From assembly GCA_016705475.1 (NCBI GenBank), contig JADIYD010000007.1:184991-248990 (forward strand): a DNA stretch of 64,000 bases, given 5' to 3'. The notes under the pieces are model-generated. The model had not been told where the DNA came from. It saw only the letters and a program-made list of their open reading frames with translations, and did no database searches. Shown here one piece after another: positions 17,057-28,107 of the stretch. Source of the stretch: Betaproteobacteria bacterium (GTDB lineage Bacteria; Pseudomonadota; Gammaproteobacteria; Burkholderiales; Rhodocyclaceae). Each line of letters begins with the position of its first letter. The stretch's first letter is position 1. The translations under genes and the position numbers were made by a program.

Positions 17057-18444
17057 AACACAAGGTCAAACACATCCACTTCGTCGGCGTTGGCGGCTCG
17101 GGCATGAGCGGCATTGCCGAAGTGCTGGTCCACCTCGACTACACGGTCACCGGTTCCGATCTGGCGGCGAGCGCGACGACGCGCCGTCTCGAAGGCGAGG
17201 GCATCAAGGTCATGATCGGCCACGCCGCCGAAAATATCGCCGGGGCCGATGCCGTCGTCACCTCGACGGCCGTCAAGGCCGACAACCCGGAAGTGATCGC
17301 TGCCCGAGAGAAGAAGATTCCAGTCGTGCCGCGCGCCCAGATGCTGGCTGAACTGATGCGCCTCAAGCACGGCATCGCCATCGCCGGTACGCACGGCAAA
17401 ACGACCACTACCAGCCTCGTTACCAGCATCCTGGCTGAAGGCGGCGTCGATCCGACCTTCGTCATCGGTGGCCGTCTCAATGCGGCCGGAGCCAACGCCC
17501 GCCTTGGCAGCGGCGATTTCCTGGTAGCTGAGGCCGATGAGTCGGACGCCTCCTTCCTCTTCCTGTCGCCGGTCATTTCGGTCGTCACCAACATCGACGC
17601 TGACCACATGGAAACCTACGGCCATGACTTCGAGCGTCTGAAGTCGGCCTTCGTCGAGTTTCTCAATCGCCTGCCGTTCTATGGCGTCGCCATACTCTGT
17701 GGCGATGATGCCAATGTGCGCGACATCATGCCGCGTGTGCCCAAGCAGATCATCACCTACGGCCTGTCGCCGGAGAACAATTTCTACGCCGAGAATGTCG
17801 TCGCCGCCGATGGCCAGATGCGTTTCACCTGCGTTCGCGTCAATGGCACGACGACGCGCCTCGATATCACGCTCAATACCCCGGGCATGCACAACGTGCT
17901 CAACGCCCTGGCCGCCATTGCCGTGGCCACCGAAGTGCAGGTTTCCGATGCGTCCATCGTCAAGGCGCTGGCCGAGTTCAAGGGCGTCGGCCGTCGCTTT
18001 CAGCGTTATGGCGAAGTCGCTTTGCCGGCCGGTGGCAGTTTCACGCTGGTCGACGACTACGGTCATCATCCGGTCGAAATGGCCGCCACGCTGGCCGCCG
18101 CCCGTGGCGCTTTCCCGGGCCGTCGTCTCGTGCTGGCCTTCCAGCCGCACCGCTACACGCGGACGCGTGACTGCTTCGAGGACTTCGTCAAGGTGCTGGG
18201 CACCGTTGATGCCTTGTTGCTGGCGGAAATCTACGCCGCCGGCGAAGCGCCCATCGTCGCCGCCGACGGCCGTTCGCTGGCCCGCGCCTTGCGCGTTGGC
18301 GGCAAGGTCGAGCCGGTTTTCGTCGAAGACATCGCGGCCATGCCGCAAACGATCATGGATGTCGCCCGCGATGGCGACGTGGTGTTGTGCATGGGCGCCG
18401 GCTCGATTGGCGCCGTTCCCGGGAAAGTGGCAGGTCAGCAATGA
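17053..18444 (+). CDS. murC: UDP-N-acetylmuramate--L-alanine ligase MurC
   Basis: This 463-residue protein has the N-terminal GVGGSGMSG dinucleotide-like loop, the ATP-binding GTHGKTTTTS (112-121), EADESDASF, and DDYGHHPVE. It starts the peptide stem by adding L-Ala to UDP-MurNAc. It overlaps murG by four bases. The UDP-MurNAc producer MurB, which often follows murC, is absent here. Confidence 0.97.
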   Translation: MKHKVKHIHFVGVGGSGMSGIAEVLVHLDYTVTGSDLAASATTRRLEGEGIKVMIGHAAENIAGADAVVTSTAVKADNPEVIAAREKKIPVVPRAQMLAELMRLKHGIAIAGTHGKTTTTSLVTSILAEGGVDPTFVIGGRLNAAGANARLGSGDFLVAEADESDASFLFLSPVISVVTNIDADHMETYGHDFERLKSAFVEFLNRLPFYGVAILCGDDANVRDIMPRVPKQIITYGLSPENNFYAENVVAADGQMRFTCVRVNGTTTRLDITLNTPGMHNVLNALAAIAVATEVQVSDASIVKALAEFKGVGRRFQRYGEVALPAGGSFTLVDDYGHHPVEMAATLAAARGAFPGRRLVLAFQPHRYTRTRDCFEDFVKVLGTVDALLLAEIYAAGEAPIVAADGRSLARALRVGGKVEPVFVEDIAAMPQTIMDVARDGDVVLCMGAGSIGAVPGKVAGQQ

Positions 18445-18448
18445 ACTT

Positions 18449-18483
18449 CTGCGGTCAACCGGAAAAAATGCCCAAAATTGAAA
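18449..18483 (-). repeat. Short dispersed repeat, copy A
   Basis: The stretch between murC and ddlB, read on the minus strand, closely matches segments at 43941-43975 and 45026-45060. All share a T-rich block, then CCGG, then TGACCG or CGACCG. It is the only sizeable gap inside the Mur part of the operon. Confidence 0.45.
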
Positions 18484-18501
18484 TGCAGTCTGGAGCTGAG
18501 C

Positions 18502-19407
18502 ATGTCTGATTTCGGCAAAGTCGCCGTCCTCTTTGGTGGAACCTCCGCCGAGCGTGAAGTGTCGTTGAACAGCGGCTCGCGCGTACTGGCCGCGCTGCAA
18601 GGGCAGGGCATCGACGCCCATCCCTTCGACCCGGCGTCGCAGCCGCTCGACGCGCTCAAAGGCTACGACCGCGCCTTCATCGCGCTGCACGGTCGCCACG
18701 GCGAGGACGGCACCATCCAGGGCGCACTGGAAGTCATGCACATTCCCTACACCGGCTCCGGCGTGCTCGCTTCGGCGCTGGCCATGGACAAGTTCCGCAC
18801 CAAGCTGATGTGGCAGGCGGCTGGCCTGCCGATTCCCGAATACGCGCTGCTCACGGCCGATTCCGACTTTGGCGACATTGAGGAGCAGTTGGGTCTGCCC
18901 CTCTTCGTCAAGCCGGCCCGCGAAGGCTCGTCGATCGGCGTGACCAAGGTCAAGGAGCGCGGTGCGCTCAAGGCCGCCTACGAAGCAGCGGCCGCGCTTG
19001 ATCCGCTGGTTATCGCCGAAAAAGGCGTGCTTGGCGGCGAATACACGGTCGGCATCATCGGTGACGAAGCCATGCCCATCATCAAGATCGAGCCGGCTAC
19101 CGAGTGGTACGACTACGAAGCCAAGTACAACCGCGACGACACGAAATACCTGTGCCCCTGCGGCCTGCCGGAAGCCAAGGAAATGCAGATCCGCAAGGGC
19201 GCGCTCGAAGCCTTCCGCATCCTCGGCGGCCGCGGCTGGGGCCGGGTCGATTTCCTGATGGACGAGGAAGGCAACCACTATTTCCTCGAAGTGAACACCG
19301 CGCCGGGCATGACTGACCATTCGCTGGTGCCGATGGCGGCCCGCGTTTCCGGCCTCGAATACCCGGCGCTCGTGCGTCGCGTGCTCGACATGGCAGCGAA
19401 CGACTGA
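18502..19407 (+). CDS. ddlB: D-alanine--D-alanine ligase
   Basis: This 301-residue ATP-grasp ligase has VLFGGTSAEREVSLNSG at the start, HGRHGEDGTIQG, KPAREGSSIGV, and EVNTAPGMTDHS at the active site near the end. It supplies D-Ala-D-Ala to MurF. The ATG at 18502 has a GGAG six bases upstream and was preferred to an upstream in-frame TTG. It is separated from murC by 57 bases that hold a short repeat. Confidence 0.96.
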   Translation: MSDFGKVAVLFGGTSAEREVSLNSGSRVLAALQGQGIDAHPFDPASQPLDALKGYDRAFIALHGRHGEDGTIQGALEVMHIPYTGSGVLASALAMDKFRTKLMWQAAGLPIPEYALLTADSDFGDIEEQLGLPLFVKPAREGSSIGVTKVKERGALKAAYEAAAALDPLVIAEKGVLGGEYTVGIIGDEAMPIIKIEPATEWYDYEAKYNRDDTKYLCPCGLPEAKEMQIRKGALEAFRILGGRGWGRVDFLMDEEGNHYFLEVNTAPGMTDHSLVPMAARVSGLEYPALVRRVLDMAAND

Positions 19408-19416
19408 TCATGAAAA

Positions 19417-19492
19417 TGCCCCCAAGCTCTCTTCGTTCGCAGCCCCCCAAGGGGGCGTTGGCCTCCTTTGGGGCGGCCCGGCGGGAGGCCCG
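19417..19492. repeat. Intergenic REP-like hairpin element
   Basis: This GC-rich element lies between ddlB and ftsQ. It can form two hairpins, one from GCCCCC-CAA-GGGGGC and one from GCCTCC paired with GGAGGC at the right end. From memory, very similar C-rich/G-rich elements are common between genes in Burkholderiales and relatives. It ends just before the ftsQ start and may supply its ribosome site (GGGAGG). Confidence 0.6.
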
Positions 19493-19496
19493 ATGA

Positions 19497-20237
19497 ATGT
19501 GGAACAAACCGCACCTGCTCAACGCCATCGCCGACCTGCTCATGCTAGTCGCGGCGGCTGCGTTGCTGGCTGCTGGCGCGGTCTGGCTGGTGCGCGTGCC
19601 GTCGCTGCCGGTCAAGCATGTGGTGTTTGCCGAGGCGCTGGCGCACACCAAGCGCGGCGAGGTGGAGCAGGTTTTGCCGAATTCGCTGAAGGGCAATTTC
19701 TTCAGCATCAATCTGGAACAGGTGCGCGGCTCGCTCGAGAAGCTGCCCTGGGTGCGCAAGGTCGATGTGCGGCGCCAGTGGCCCGATCGGCTGGAAGTCC
19801 GCATCGAGGAGCACAAGCCCGTGGCGCGCTGGGGCGAGGGGCGCGGCGAGCTGGTCAACAGCTACGGCGAGGTCTTTGCAGCGGTGCTGGTGGACAGCGA
19901 AGCGAGCGGTTTGCCGCTGCTCTTCGGGCCGAATGGTACGGCGCTGGAAGTCTTGAAGCACTACAGCGAGTTTGTCGGCTCCTTCGCAAAGGTAGGCGAA
20001 AAACCGGTGCAGGTCACGTTGTCGCCCCGTCTGGCCTGGCAGCTCAAGTTGCAGAACGGCATGTTGGTGGATATCGGGCGGGAGCAGACGAAGGCGCCGG
20101 TCGGCGTGCGTCTGCAGCGCTTTTTGGAAATTTATCCGGAAACGGTCGCCAAGCAGGCGGTCCGGCCGGCAGTCGTGGATTTGCGGTATCCGAATGGTTT
20201 CGCCATGCGAATGGCGGGCGAAGGGAAGGGAAAGTAA
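19497..20237 (+). CDS. ftsQ: FtsQ, divisome assembly protein
   Basis: This 246-residue bitopic protein has a membrane helix at about residues 14-33. A POTRA domain follows (VKHVVFAEALAHTKRGEVEQ onward), then the beta domain with LPWVRKVDVRRQWPDRLEV, a conserved FtsQ motif. FtsQ holds FtsL/FtsB and links early and late division proteins. Another frame starting at 19493 is also open across the gene but lacks these features and is a shadow. Confidence 0.95.
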   Translation: MWNKPHLLNAIADLLMLVAAAALLAAGAVWLVRVPSLPVKHVVFAEALAHTKRGEVEQVLPNSLKGNFFSINLEQVRGSLEKLPWVRKVDVRRQWPDRLEVRIEEHKPVARWGEGRGELVNSYGEVFAAVLVDSEASGLPLLFGPNGTALEVLKHYSEFVGSFAKVGEKPVQVTLSPRLAWQLKLQNGMLVDIGREQTKAPVGVRLQRFLEIYPETVAKQAVRPAVVDLRYPNGFAMRMAGEGKGK

Positions 20238-20241
20238 GGCT

Positions 20242-21471
20242 ATGAGCAGGGAAAACAAGGATCTGGTTGTCGGGCTGGACATCGGGACGTCGAAAATCGT
20301 CGCACTGGTCGCCGAGATCAACCAGGAAGGCAATCTGAACGTCATCGGCATGGGCTCGCAGGACTCGCGCGGCCTCAAGAAGGGTGTCGTGGTCAATATC
20401 GAAGACACCGTTCATACGATCAGCCGCGTCGTTCAGGAAGTCGAACTGATGGCCGACTGCAAGGTGACCAACGTTTATACGGGTATCGCCGGCAGCCACA
20501 TCAAGAGCTTCAACTCGAACGGCATGGTGGCGATCAAGGACAAGGAAGTCACCCAGACCGACGTCGAGCGCGTCATCGAAACCGCCAAGGCCATGCCCAT
20601 CCCGGCCGATCAGGAAATCCTCCACATCCTCACCCAGGAATTCGTCATCGACGGCCAGGACGGCATCCGCGAGCCGATCGGCATGAGCGGCATGCGCCTC
20701 GAGGTGAAGACGCACATCGTCACCGGCGCCGTTTCAGCCGCCCAGAACATCGTCAAATGCGTGCGCCGCTGCGGCCTGGAAGTGAACGACCTCGTGCTCC
20801 AGCCGCTGGCCTCCAGCTATGCCGTGCTCTCCGAGGATGAAAAGGATCTCGGCGTCTGCCTCATCGACATCGGCGGCGGCACGACCGACATCGCCGTGTG
20901 GACGCAAGGCGCCATCCGCCACACCTCGGTTATTCCCATTGCCGGCGACCAGGTCACCAACGACATCGCCATGGCCCTGCGCACGCCGACGCGCGAAGCC
21001 GAAGACATCAAGTGCAAGTACGGCTGCGCCCTGTCGCAACTGGCTGACGTCAGCGAGAACCTCGATGTCGCCGGTGTCGACGACCGCCCCAGCCGCAAAC
21101 TGAGCCGCCGCGCCCTGGCCGACGTCATCCAGCCGCGTGTCGAAGAACTTTACGAGCTGATTCAGAACGAGCTGCGCCGCGCCGGTTTCGAGGAGGTCTT
21201 GTCGTCCGGCATCGTCCTGACCGGCGGCGCCAGCGTCATGCCGGGCATGGTCGAGCTGGGCGAGGAAATCTTCCACATGCCGGTTCGCCTCGGCAACCCG
21301 AAATACACCGGGAGCCTGGCCGACGTCGTGCAAAACCCGCGCTTCTCGACCGCCTACGGCTTGCTGCTCGAAGCGCAGGCCCAGCGCAAGCGTGGCCAGA
21401 AGATCCAGGAAAAACAAGGCTTCAAGGACGTCTTTGACGGCATGAAGTCGTGGTTTGCCAAGAATTTTTGA
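20242..21471 (+). CDS. ftsA: FtsA, actin-like division protein
   Basis: This 409-residue protein has the actin-fold phosphate-1 loop (VGLDIGTSKIVALVAE), the 1C domain, the phosphate-2 loop (IDIGGGTTDIAV), and an amphipathic C-terminal helix (FDGMKSWFAKNF) that anchors FtsZ to the membrane. The start at 20242 follows ftsQ by four bases; an upstream in-frame start lies inside ftsQ. Confidence 0.97.
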   Translation: MSRENKDLVVGLDIGTSKIVALVAEINQEGNLNVIGMGSQDSRGLKKGVVVNIEDTVHTISRVVQEVELMADCKVTNVYTGIAGSHIKSFNSNGMVAIKDKEVTQTDVERVIETAKAMPIPADQEILHILTQEFVIDGQDGIREPIGMSGMRLEVKTHIVTGAVSAAQNIVKCVRRCGLEVNDLVLQPLASSYAVLSEDEKDLGVCLIDIGGGTTDIAVWTQGAIRHTSVIPIAGDQVTNDIAMALRTPTREAEDIKCKYGCALSQLADVSENLDVAGVDDRPSRKLSRRALADVIQPRVEELYELIQNELRRAGFEEVLSSGIVLTGGASVMPGMVELGEEIFHMPVRLGNPKYTGSLADVVQNPRFSTAYGLLLEAQAQRKRGQKIQEKQGFKDVFDGMKSWFAKNF

Positions 21472-21506
21472 TTTGTTGTTGAAACGATTTTTCAGAGGAG
21501 GTAGTC

Positions 21507-22688
21507 ATGTTTGAGATCATCGAGAAAGACGAAGAAGCCGGTACGATCATCAAGGTATTCGGCGTAGGTGGTGCGGGTGGCAACGCCATTGAGCACATGA
21601 TTCGCGAAGGCGTCAGCGGCGTTGAGTTCATCGCCGCCAACACCGATGCCCAGGCGCTGAGCCGCAATGCCGCATCGAGCAAGCTGTCGCTCGGCAAGAC
21701 CGGCCTTGGTGCAGGTGCCAAGCCGGAAGCCGGCCAGGCTGCCGCCGATGCGCACCGTGAAGAAATTCGCGCTTCGCTGGAAGGCGCCCACATGGCCTTC
21801 ATCACTGCCGGCATGGGTGGTGGTACAGGCACCGGCGCCGCCCCGGTTGTCGCCGAAATTGCCCGCGAAATGGGCATCCTGACCGTGGGCGTGGTCACCA
21901 AGCCGTTCAGCTTCGAAGGCAACAAGCGCATGAAGTCGGCCGAAGCAGGCATCGCCGAATTCTCCAAGCATGTCGATTCGCTGATCGTCATCCTCAACGA
22001 CAAGCTCATGGAAGTCATGGGCGACGACGCCGATGTCGACGATTGCTTCCGCGCTGCTGACGACGTGCTGAAAAATGCCGTGGGCGGTATCGCCGAAATC
22101 ATTACCTACCCGGGTCTGGTCAACGTCGACTTCGAAGACGTCCGCACCGTCATGGGTGAAATGGGCCGCGCCATGATGGGCTCCTCCGCCGCATCCGGTG
22201 TCGATCGCGCCCGCATTGCCGCCGAGCAGGCCGTTGCCTCGCCGCTGCTTGAAGGCATCAATCTGTCCGGCGCCCGTGGCGTGTTGGTCAACATCACCGC
22301 TGCCAAGGGCGGCCTCAAGATGAAGGAAGTCAACGAAGTGATGAATACCGTCAAGGCCTTCGCGGCCGAGGACGCACACATCATTTTCGGTGCCGTCTAC
22401 GACGAACTGATGGGCGATGCCCTGCGCGTCACCGTCGTTGCTACCGGCCTTGGCCAGGTTGCTGCTGCCCGTGTTCGCCAGCCGGAAGTGTTCACCCAGC
22501 CGGTTCTGGTACAGGCTACCGGCACCAGCGATGCCGTCGCCTTCTCCCATGGCCCGGCCATCGATTACAACCAGATGGCTGATGTTCCGGCGGTTGTGCG
22601 TAAACGCAACGTCACCGTCGAGGCGCTTGCCAACAGCGGTGTAGATCGTTACGACATTCCGGCTTTCCTGCGCAAGCAGGCGGATTGA
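21507..22688 (+). CDS. ftsZ: FtsZ, tubulin-like division GTPase
   Basis: This 393-residue protein has VGGAGGNAIEHM near the N-terminus, the tubulin signature MGGGTGTGAAP (103-113), the T7 loop (NVDFEDVRTVM), a variable linker, and the conserved C-terminal peptide DIPAFLRKQ that binds FtsA and ZipA-like partners. An AGAGGAGG ribosome site precedes it, fitting high expression. It is the last division gene before lpxC. Confidence 0.98.
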   Translation: MFEIIEKDEEAGTIIKVFGVGGAGGNAIEHMIREGVSGVEFIAANTDAQALSRNAASSKLSLGKTGLGAGAKPEAGQAAADAHREEIRASLEGAHMAFITAGMGGGTGTGAAPVVAEIAREMGILTVGVVTKPFSFEGNKRMKSAEAGIAEFSKHVDSLIVILNDKLMEVMGDDADVDDCFRAADDVLKNAVGGIAEIITYPGLVNVDFEDVRTVMGEMGRAMMGSSAASGVDRARIAAEQAVASPLLEGINLSGARGVLVNITAAKGGLKMKEVNEVMNTVKAFAAEDAHIIFGAVYDELMGDALRVTVVATGLGQVAAARVRQPEVFTQPVLVQATGTSDAVAFSHGPAIDYNQMADVPAVVRKRNVTVEALANSGVDRYDIPAFLRKQAD

Positions 22689-22717
22689 TGTAACAAAAAC
22701 TCTCTCTGAAAAAGGGT

Positions 22718-22746
22718 GGTGACGGCTTGTGTTACAATCCGTCACC
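22718..22746 (+). promoter_or_regulatory. lpxC promoter: extended -10 inside a perfect dyad
   Basis: TGT-TACAAT (22730-22738) is an extended -10; no good -35 is present. It lies in the 13-base spacer of a perfect 8-bp inverted repeat (GGTGACGG at 22718-22725, CCGTCACC at 22739-22746). The dyad is placed to act as an operator, or as a hairpin near the transcript start. No T-run follows, so it is not a typical terminator. Confidence 0.6.
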
Positions 22747-22771
22747 TTCCCCAATCATTCAAGTACTTAGC

Positions 22772-23689
22772 ATGCTCAAGCAACGCACGTTGAAGACCGT
22801 CATTCGCGCCTCCGGCGTCGGCCTGCACGGCGGTGTCAAGGTCAACATGACCCTGCGCCCGGCTGCCCCGGATACCGGCATCGTCTTCCGCCGCGTCGAT
22901 CTGCCTGAGCCGGTGGATATTCCCGCCAAGGCTTTCATGGTCGGCGATACACGCATGTGCTCCTGTCTTGAAAAGGACGGGGTCAAGGTTGGTACCATCG
23001 AACACCTGATGTCCGCCCTCGCTGGCCTCGGCATCGACAATGCCTGGGTTGATCTGGATGCGCCTGAAGTGCCCATCCTCGACGGTTCGGCTGCACCGTT
23101 CGTTTTCCTGATCCAGTCCGCTGGCATCGAGGAACAGAACGCTGCCAAGAAATTCATTCGCGTCACCAAGACCATCGAAGTCAAGGATGGCGACAAGTGG
23201 GCGAAATTTGAGCCCTACGACGGCTACAAACTGACTTTTTCCATCGTTTTCAACCATCCGGCCATCGACAAGTCAGCCCAGAAGGCTGAAATCGATTTCG
23301 CCGAGCAGTCCTATACCCGCGAAGTCTCGCGCGCCCGGACCTTCGGCTTCATGCAGGAAGTCGAATACCTGCGCGAAAACGGGCTCGCCCTCGGCGGCGG
23401 CCTGGAGAACGCCATCGTTCTCGACGAATTCCGCGTCCTGAACCAGGACGGCCTGCGTTACGGCGACGAGTTCGTCAAACACAAGATTCTCGACGCCATT
23501 GGCGACCTCTACCTGCTTGGCCATCCGCTGCTTGCCGCCTATTCGTCGCACAAGGGTGGCCATGCCATGAACAACCTGCTCGCCCGCGCCTTGCTGGAGC
23601 AGCAGGACTGCTGGGAAATTGCCACGTTCGAAGAAGCCGAGCACGCGCCTAGTGGCGTGACGCGCTGGCTCGCCCAGGCCGCAGCCTAA
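22772..23689 (+). CDS. lpxC: UDP-3-O-acyl-N-acetylglucosamine deacetylase LpxC
   Basis: This 305-residue protein begins MLKQRTLKTVIRASGVGLHG and has the zinc/catalytic motifs EHLMSALAGLGIDN and HKILDAIGDLYLLG, plus SHKGGH near the end. LpxC makes the committed step of lipid A synthesis. The first ATG after the promoter dyad is at 22772; the longer frame would start inside the promoter. Its place after ftsZ is the usual one. Confidence 0.97.
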   Translation: MLKQRTLKTVIRASGVGLHGGVKVNMTLRPAAPDTGIVFRRVDLPEPVDIPAKAFMVGDTRMCSCLEKDGVKVGTIEHLMSALAGLGIDNAWVDLDAPEVPILDGSAAPFVFLIQSAGIEEQNAAKKFIRVTKTIEVKDGDKWAKFEPYDGYKLTFSIVFNHPAIDKSAQKAEIDFAEQSYTREVSRARTFGFMQEVEYLRENGLALGGGLENAIVLDEFRVLNQDGLRYGDEFVKHKILDAIGDLYLLGHPLLAAYSSHKGGHAMNNLLARALLEQQDCWEIATFEEAEHAPSGVTRWLAQAAA

Positions 23690-23695
23690 ACAGCC

Positions 23696-23884
23696 ATGTG
23701 GCTGCTACGCCTGCTGGCGGCGCTCGTCGTGGTCGGCATCGGTGTCAGCCTGCTGATCTACGCCTTCACGCGCAATCCTTACTACCTCGCCCTGAGCTGG
23801 CGCCTTTTCAAGTACGGGATCGTGTTTGCCTTGATTGTTTTTGCGCTGATGTTCATCGAGCGCCTGGCGATCATTCCGCTCTAG
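23696..23884 (+). CDS. Small conserved-looking membrane protein
   Basis: This 62-residue protein is almost entirely two hydrophobic helices (about residues 4-25 and 38-58) joined by a short polar turn with RNPYY and LFKYG. I do not recognise a named family. It follows lpxC by six bases, so it is likely co-transcribed. Its 3' end overlaps the convergent DUF721 gene by 14 bases. Confidence 0.7.
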   Translation: MWLLRLLAALVVVGIGVSLLIYAFTRNPYYLALSWRLFKYGIVFALIVFALMFIERLAIIPL

Positions 23885-24317
23885 CGGCACGCTCCAGCAA
23901 CCTGTCCAGCGCTTCCCGGAGCGGCCCTTTTGGCAGGGTTTCAGAGGTTGACCGCAGCATGCCTATTGCCCTGTCAGAGAGCGGCTTTTGCGTAGAACTC
24001 GTTGATTGCGAAGGAATTTGGCGGGGTTGTACTTTTACTTCGATGCCGCTACACTCCGCCCCTCCTTTAGATAACTCGCTGCTCAATCGCTGACTTAACT
24101 GGCGAATCTTGGCTGCGACCGCGCCGTTGTCGGCGTGGATAATGATTGTCCCCAACTTGTAATTGGCAACGTGAGCCGAGTGGCGCAGCCCTGCCGGGGC
24201 GACCGCTTCGAAGCGACGCGAAAGCTTGAGCAACAGCCGCGCATGGGCCATGACCCTGCCGGCGGCGGCGTCCTTGTCGAGATAGTGCTCAGGCCCGTTG
24301 TACATTGGAGGTTCCAT
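23871..24317 (-). CDS. DUF721 (DciA-like) protein
   Basis: This 148-residue protein has a DUF721-like core (LLLKLSRRFEAVAPAGLRHS, then GTIIIHADNGAVAAKIRQLS) in the first 95 residues and a disordered Ser/Pro/Gln tail. DciA proteins help load the replicative helicase in many bacteria; for this one the role is inferred from fold similarity and its usual place between lpxC and secA. The start could be 24317 or 24305. Either way it overlaps or abuts the divergent M23 gene, leaving almost no shared promoter space. Confidence 0.75.
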   Translation of the reverse strand: MEPPMYNGPEHYLDKDAAAGRVMAHARLLLKLSRRFEAVAPAGLRHSAHVANYKLGTIIIHADNGAVAAKIRQLSQRLSSELSKGGAECSGIEVKVQPRQIPSQSTSSTQKPLSDRAIGMLRSTSETLPKGPLREALDRLLERAARAE

Positions 24318-25236
24318 GCAGGTTATTCTGGTTTCGCGGCATTTGAAGGCAGCGAGAACGATCACTATTATGCCTCGCCATCTGATGGCGACGTTGTTCG
24401 TCTTCGTCGCGCTGGTGTTTTCGACTTCGGCCTTGTTTTCCTGGTTGTCGGTTCACCTGCGCCTCCCGCTTGTCGAGGATCTGATGCTCTCGCTGCAGCA
24501 GCAGGAGAGCAAAAAGACGCGGGATCACCTCGATAATAATTTGCAGTTGATGGCGACCAAGCTGGGTGAATTGCAGGGCAAGGTCATGCAACTCGATACA
24601 TTGGGTGAGCGCATGTCCGGGCTGGTCGGCATCAAGCGTCCGGCGGTTCCTGAAGTGGCCAGGCCTGCTCAGGGCGGACCGTATATTGCCGCGCCGATGT
24701 CGGCGATCGAACTGCAGCGCGAGATCGATCGATTGGCCGGAGAGGTCGAACAGCGCAGCGATGACCTCGCCTTCTTGGAGTTGAAATTGCTTGAAAAGCG
24801 GGTCAAGGATCGCCTGCTGCCAACGATCCTGCCGGTCAAGGATGCCTCGCTGGGCTCGTCTTTCGGCCATCGTAGCGATCCCATTGCCGGACTTCGCTCT
24901 ATGCACGAGGGTATGGATTTCTCCGCCGAGCCTGGTACGCCGGTTGTCGTTGCAGCCGATGGCGTGGTGCTGTCGGCAGCCTATCATCCCGAATACGGCA
25001 ACCTGATCGAAGTCGATCACGGCGAGGGGCTGACTTCCCGCTATGCCCATCTGTCGCGCATGGATGTCAAGGCGGGTAGCCTGATCAAGCGCGGGGCGCC
25101 CATCGGCGCTGTCGGCAATACCGGTCGCTCGACCGGGCCGCATCTGCATTTCGAGGTGCGCATGCTGGGCGTCGCCCAGAATCCGGCGCATTTCCTCAAG
25201 CAGGGTGACGAGTACGCCTCGGTCAAACGCCGCTAG
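24316..25236 (+). CDS. M23 (LytM-type) membrane-anchored metallopeptidase
   Basis: This 306-residue protein has an N-terminal membrane anchor (about residues 25-45), a coiled-coil region to about 170, and a C-terminal M23 domain. The zinc ligands are visible in MHEGMDF and PHLHFEVR, so the enzyme should be active on peptidoglycan peptide cross-links, unlike the degenerate EnvC/NlpD type. GGAGG sits five bases before the ATG at 24316. A weak 6-bp hairpin (25236-25252) follows the gene. Confidence 0.88.
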   Translation: MQVILVSRHLKAARTITIMPRHLMATLFVFVALVFSTSALFSWLSVHLRLPLVEDLMLSLQQQESKKTRDHLDNNLQLMATKLGELQGKVMQLDTLGERMSGLVGIKRPAVPEVARPAQGGPYIAAPMSAIELQREIDRLAGEVEQRSDDLAFLELKLLEKRVKDRLLPTILPVKDASLGSSFGHRSDPIAGLRSMHEGMDFSAEPGTPVVVAADGVVLSAAYHPEYGNLIEVDHGEGLTSRYAHLSRMDVKAGSLIKRGAPIGAVGNTGRSTGPHLHFEVRMLGVAQNPAHFLKQGDEYASVKRR

Positions 25237-25287
25237 GGAATCAGATATTCCCTTGATTTAGGTCGTCATCTGCGGGTCATGGCGGCG

Positions 25288-25296
25288 TGTTAGAAT
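25288..25296 (+). promoter_or_regulatory. Probable secA promoter (extended -10)
   Basis: TGT-TAGAAT forms an extended -10 element 40 bases before the secA start; no convincing -35 is seen. Confidence 0.5.
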
Positions 25297-25335
25297 CGCC
25301 GTTTTGCCGCACTGCGCAAACCCTATTTCATCGCG

Positions 25336-28047
<2,712 letters not shown>

Positions 28048-28064
28048 TTTTTGCTGATTCCCCC

Positions 28065-28087
28065 CAAGGCACCCGCGAGGTGCCTTG
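28065..28087 (+). terminator. Hairpin after secA
   Basis: A perfect 9-bp stem (CAAGGCACC with GGTGCCTTG) and a 5-base loop lie 17 bases after secA. The following T-run is short (CTTTT, interrupted), so termination may be partial, leaving argJ readable from the secA promoter. Confidence 0.65.
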
Positions 28088-28107
28088 ATGCTTTTGGAGC
28101 CATGAGA

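Noticed and set aside
16963..19320. 785-residue minus-strand frame across murG, murC and ddlB
   Set aside because: Antisense shadow of well-supported genes, no start signal and no recognisable domain.
19493..20245. Alternative 250-residue frame overlapping ftsQ, starting four bases earlier
   Set aside because: It lacks a membrane helix and POTRA sequence, which are present in the 19497 frame.
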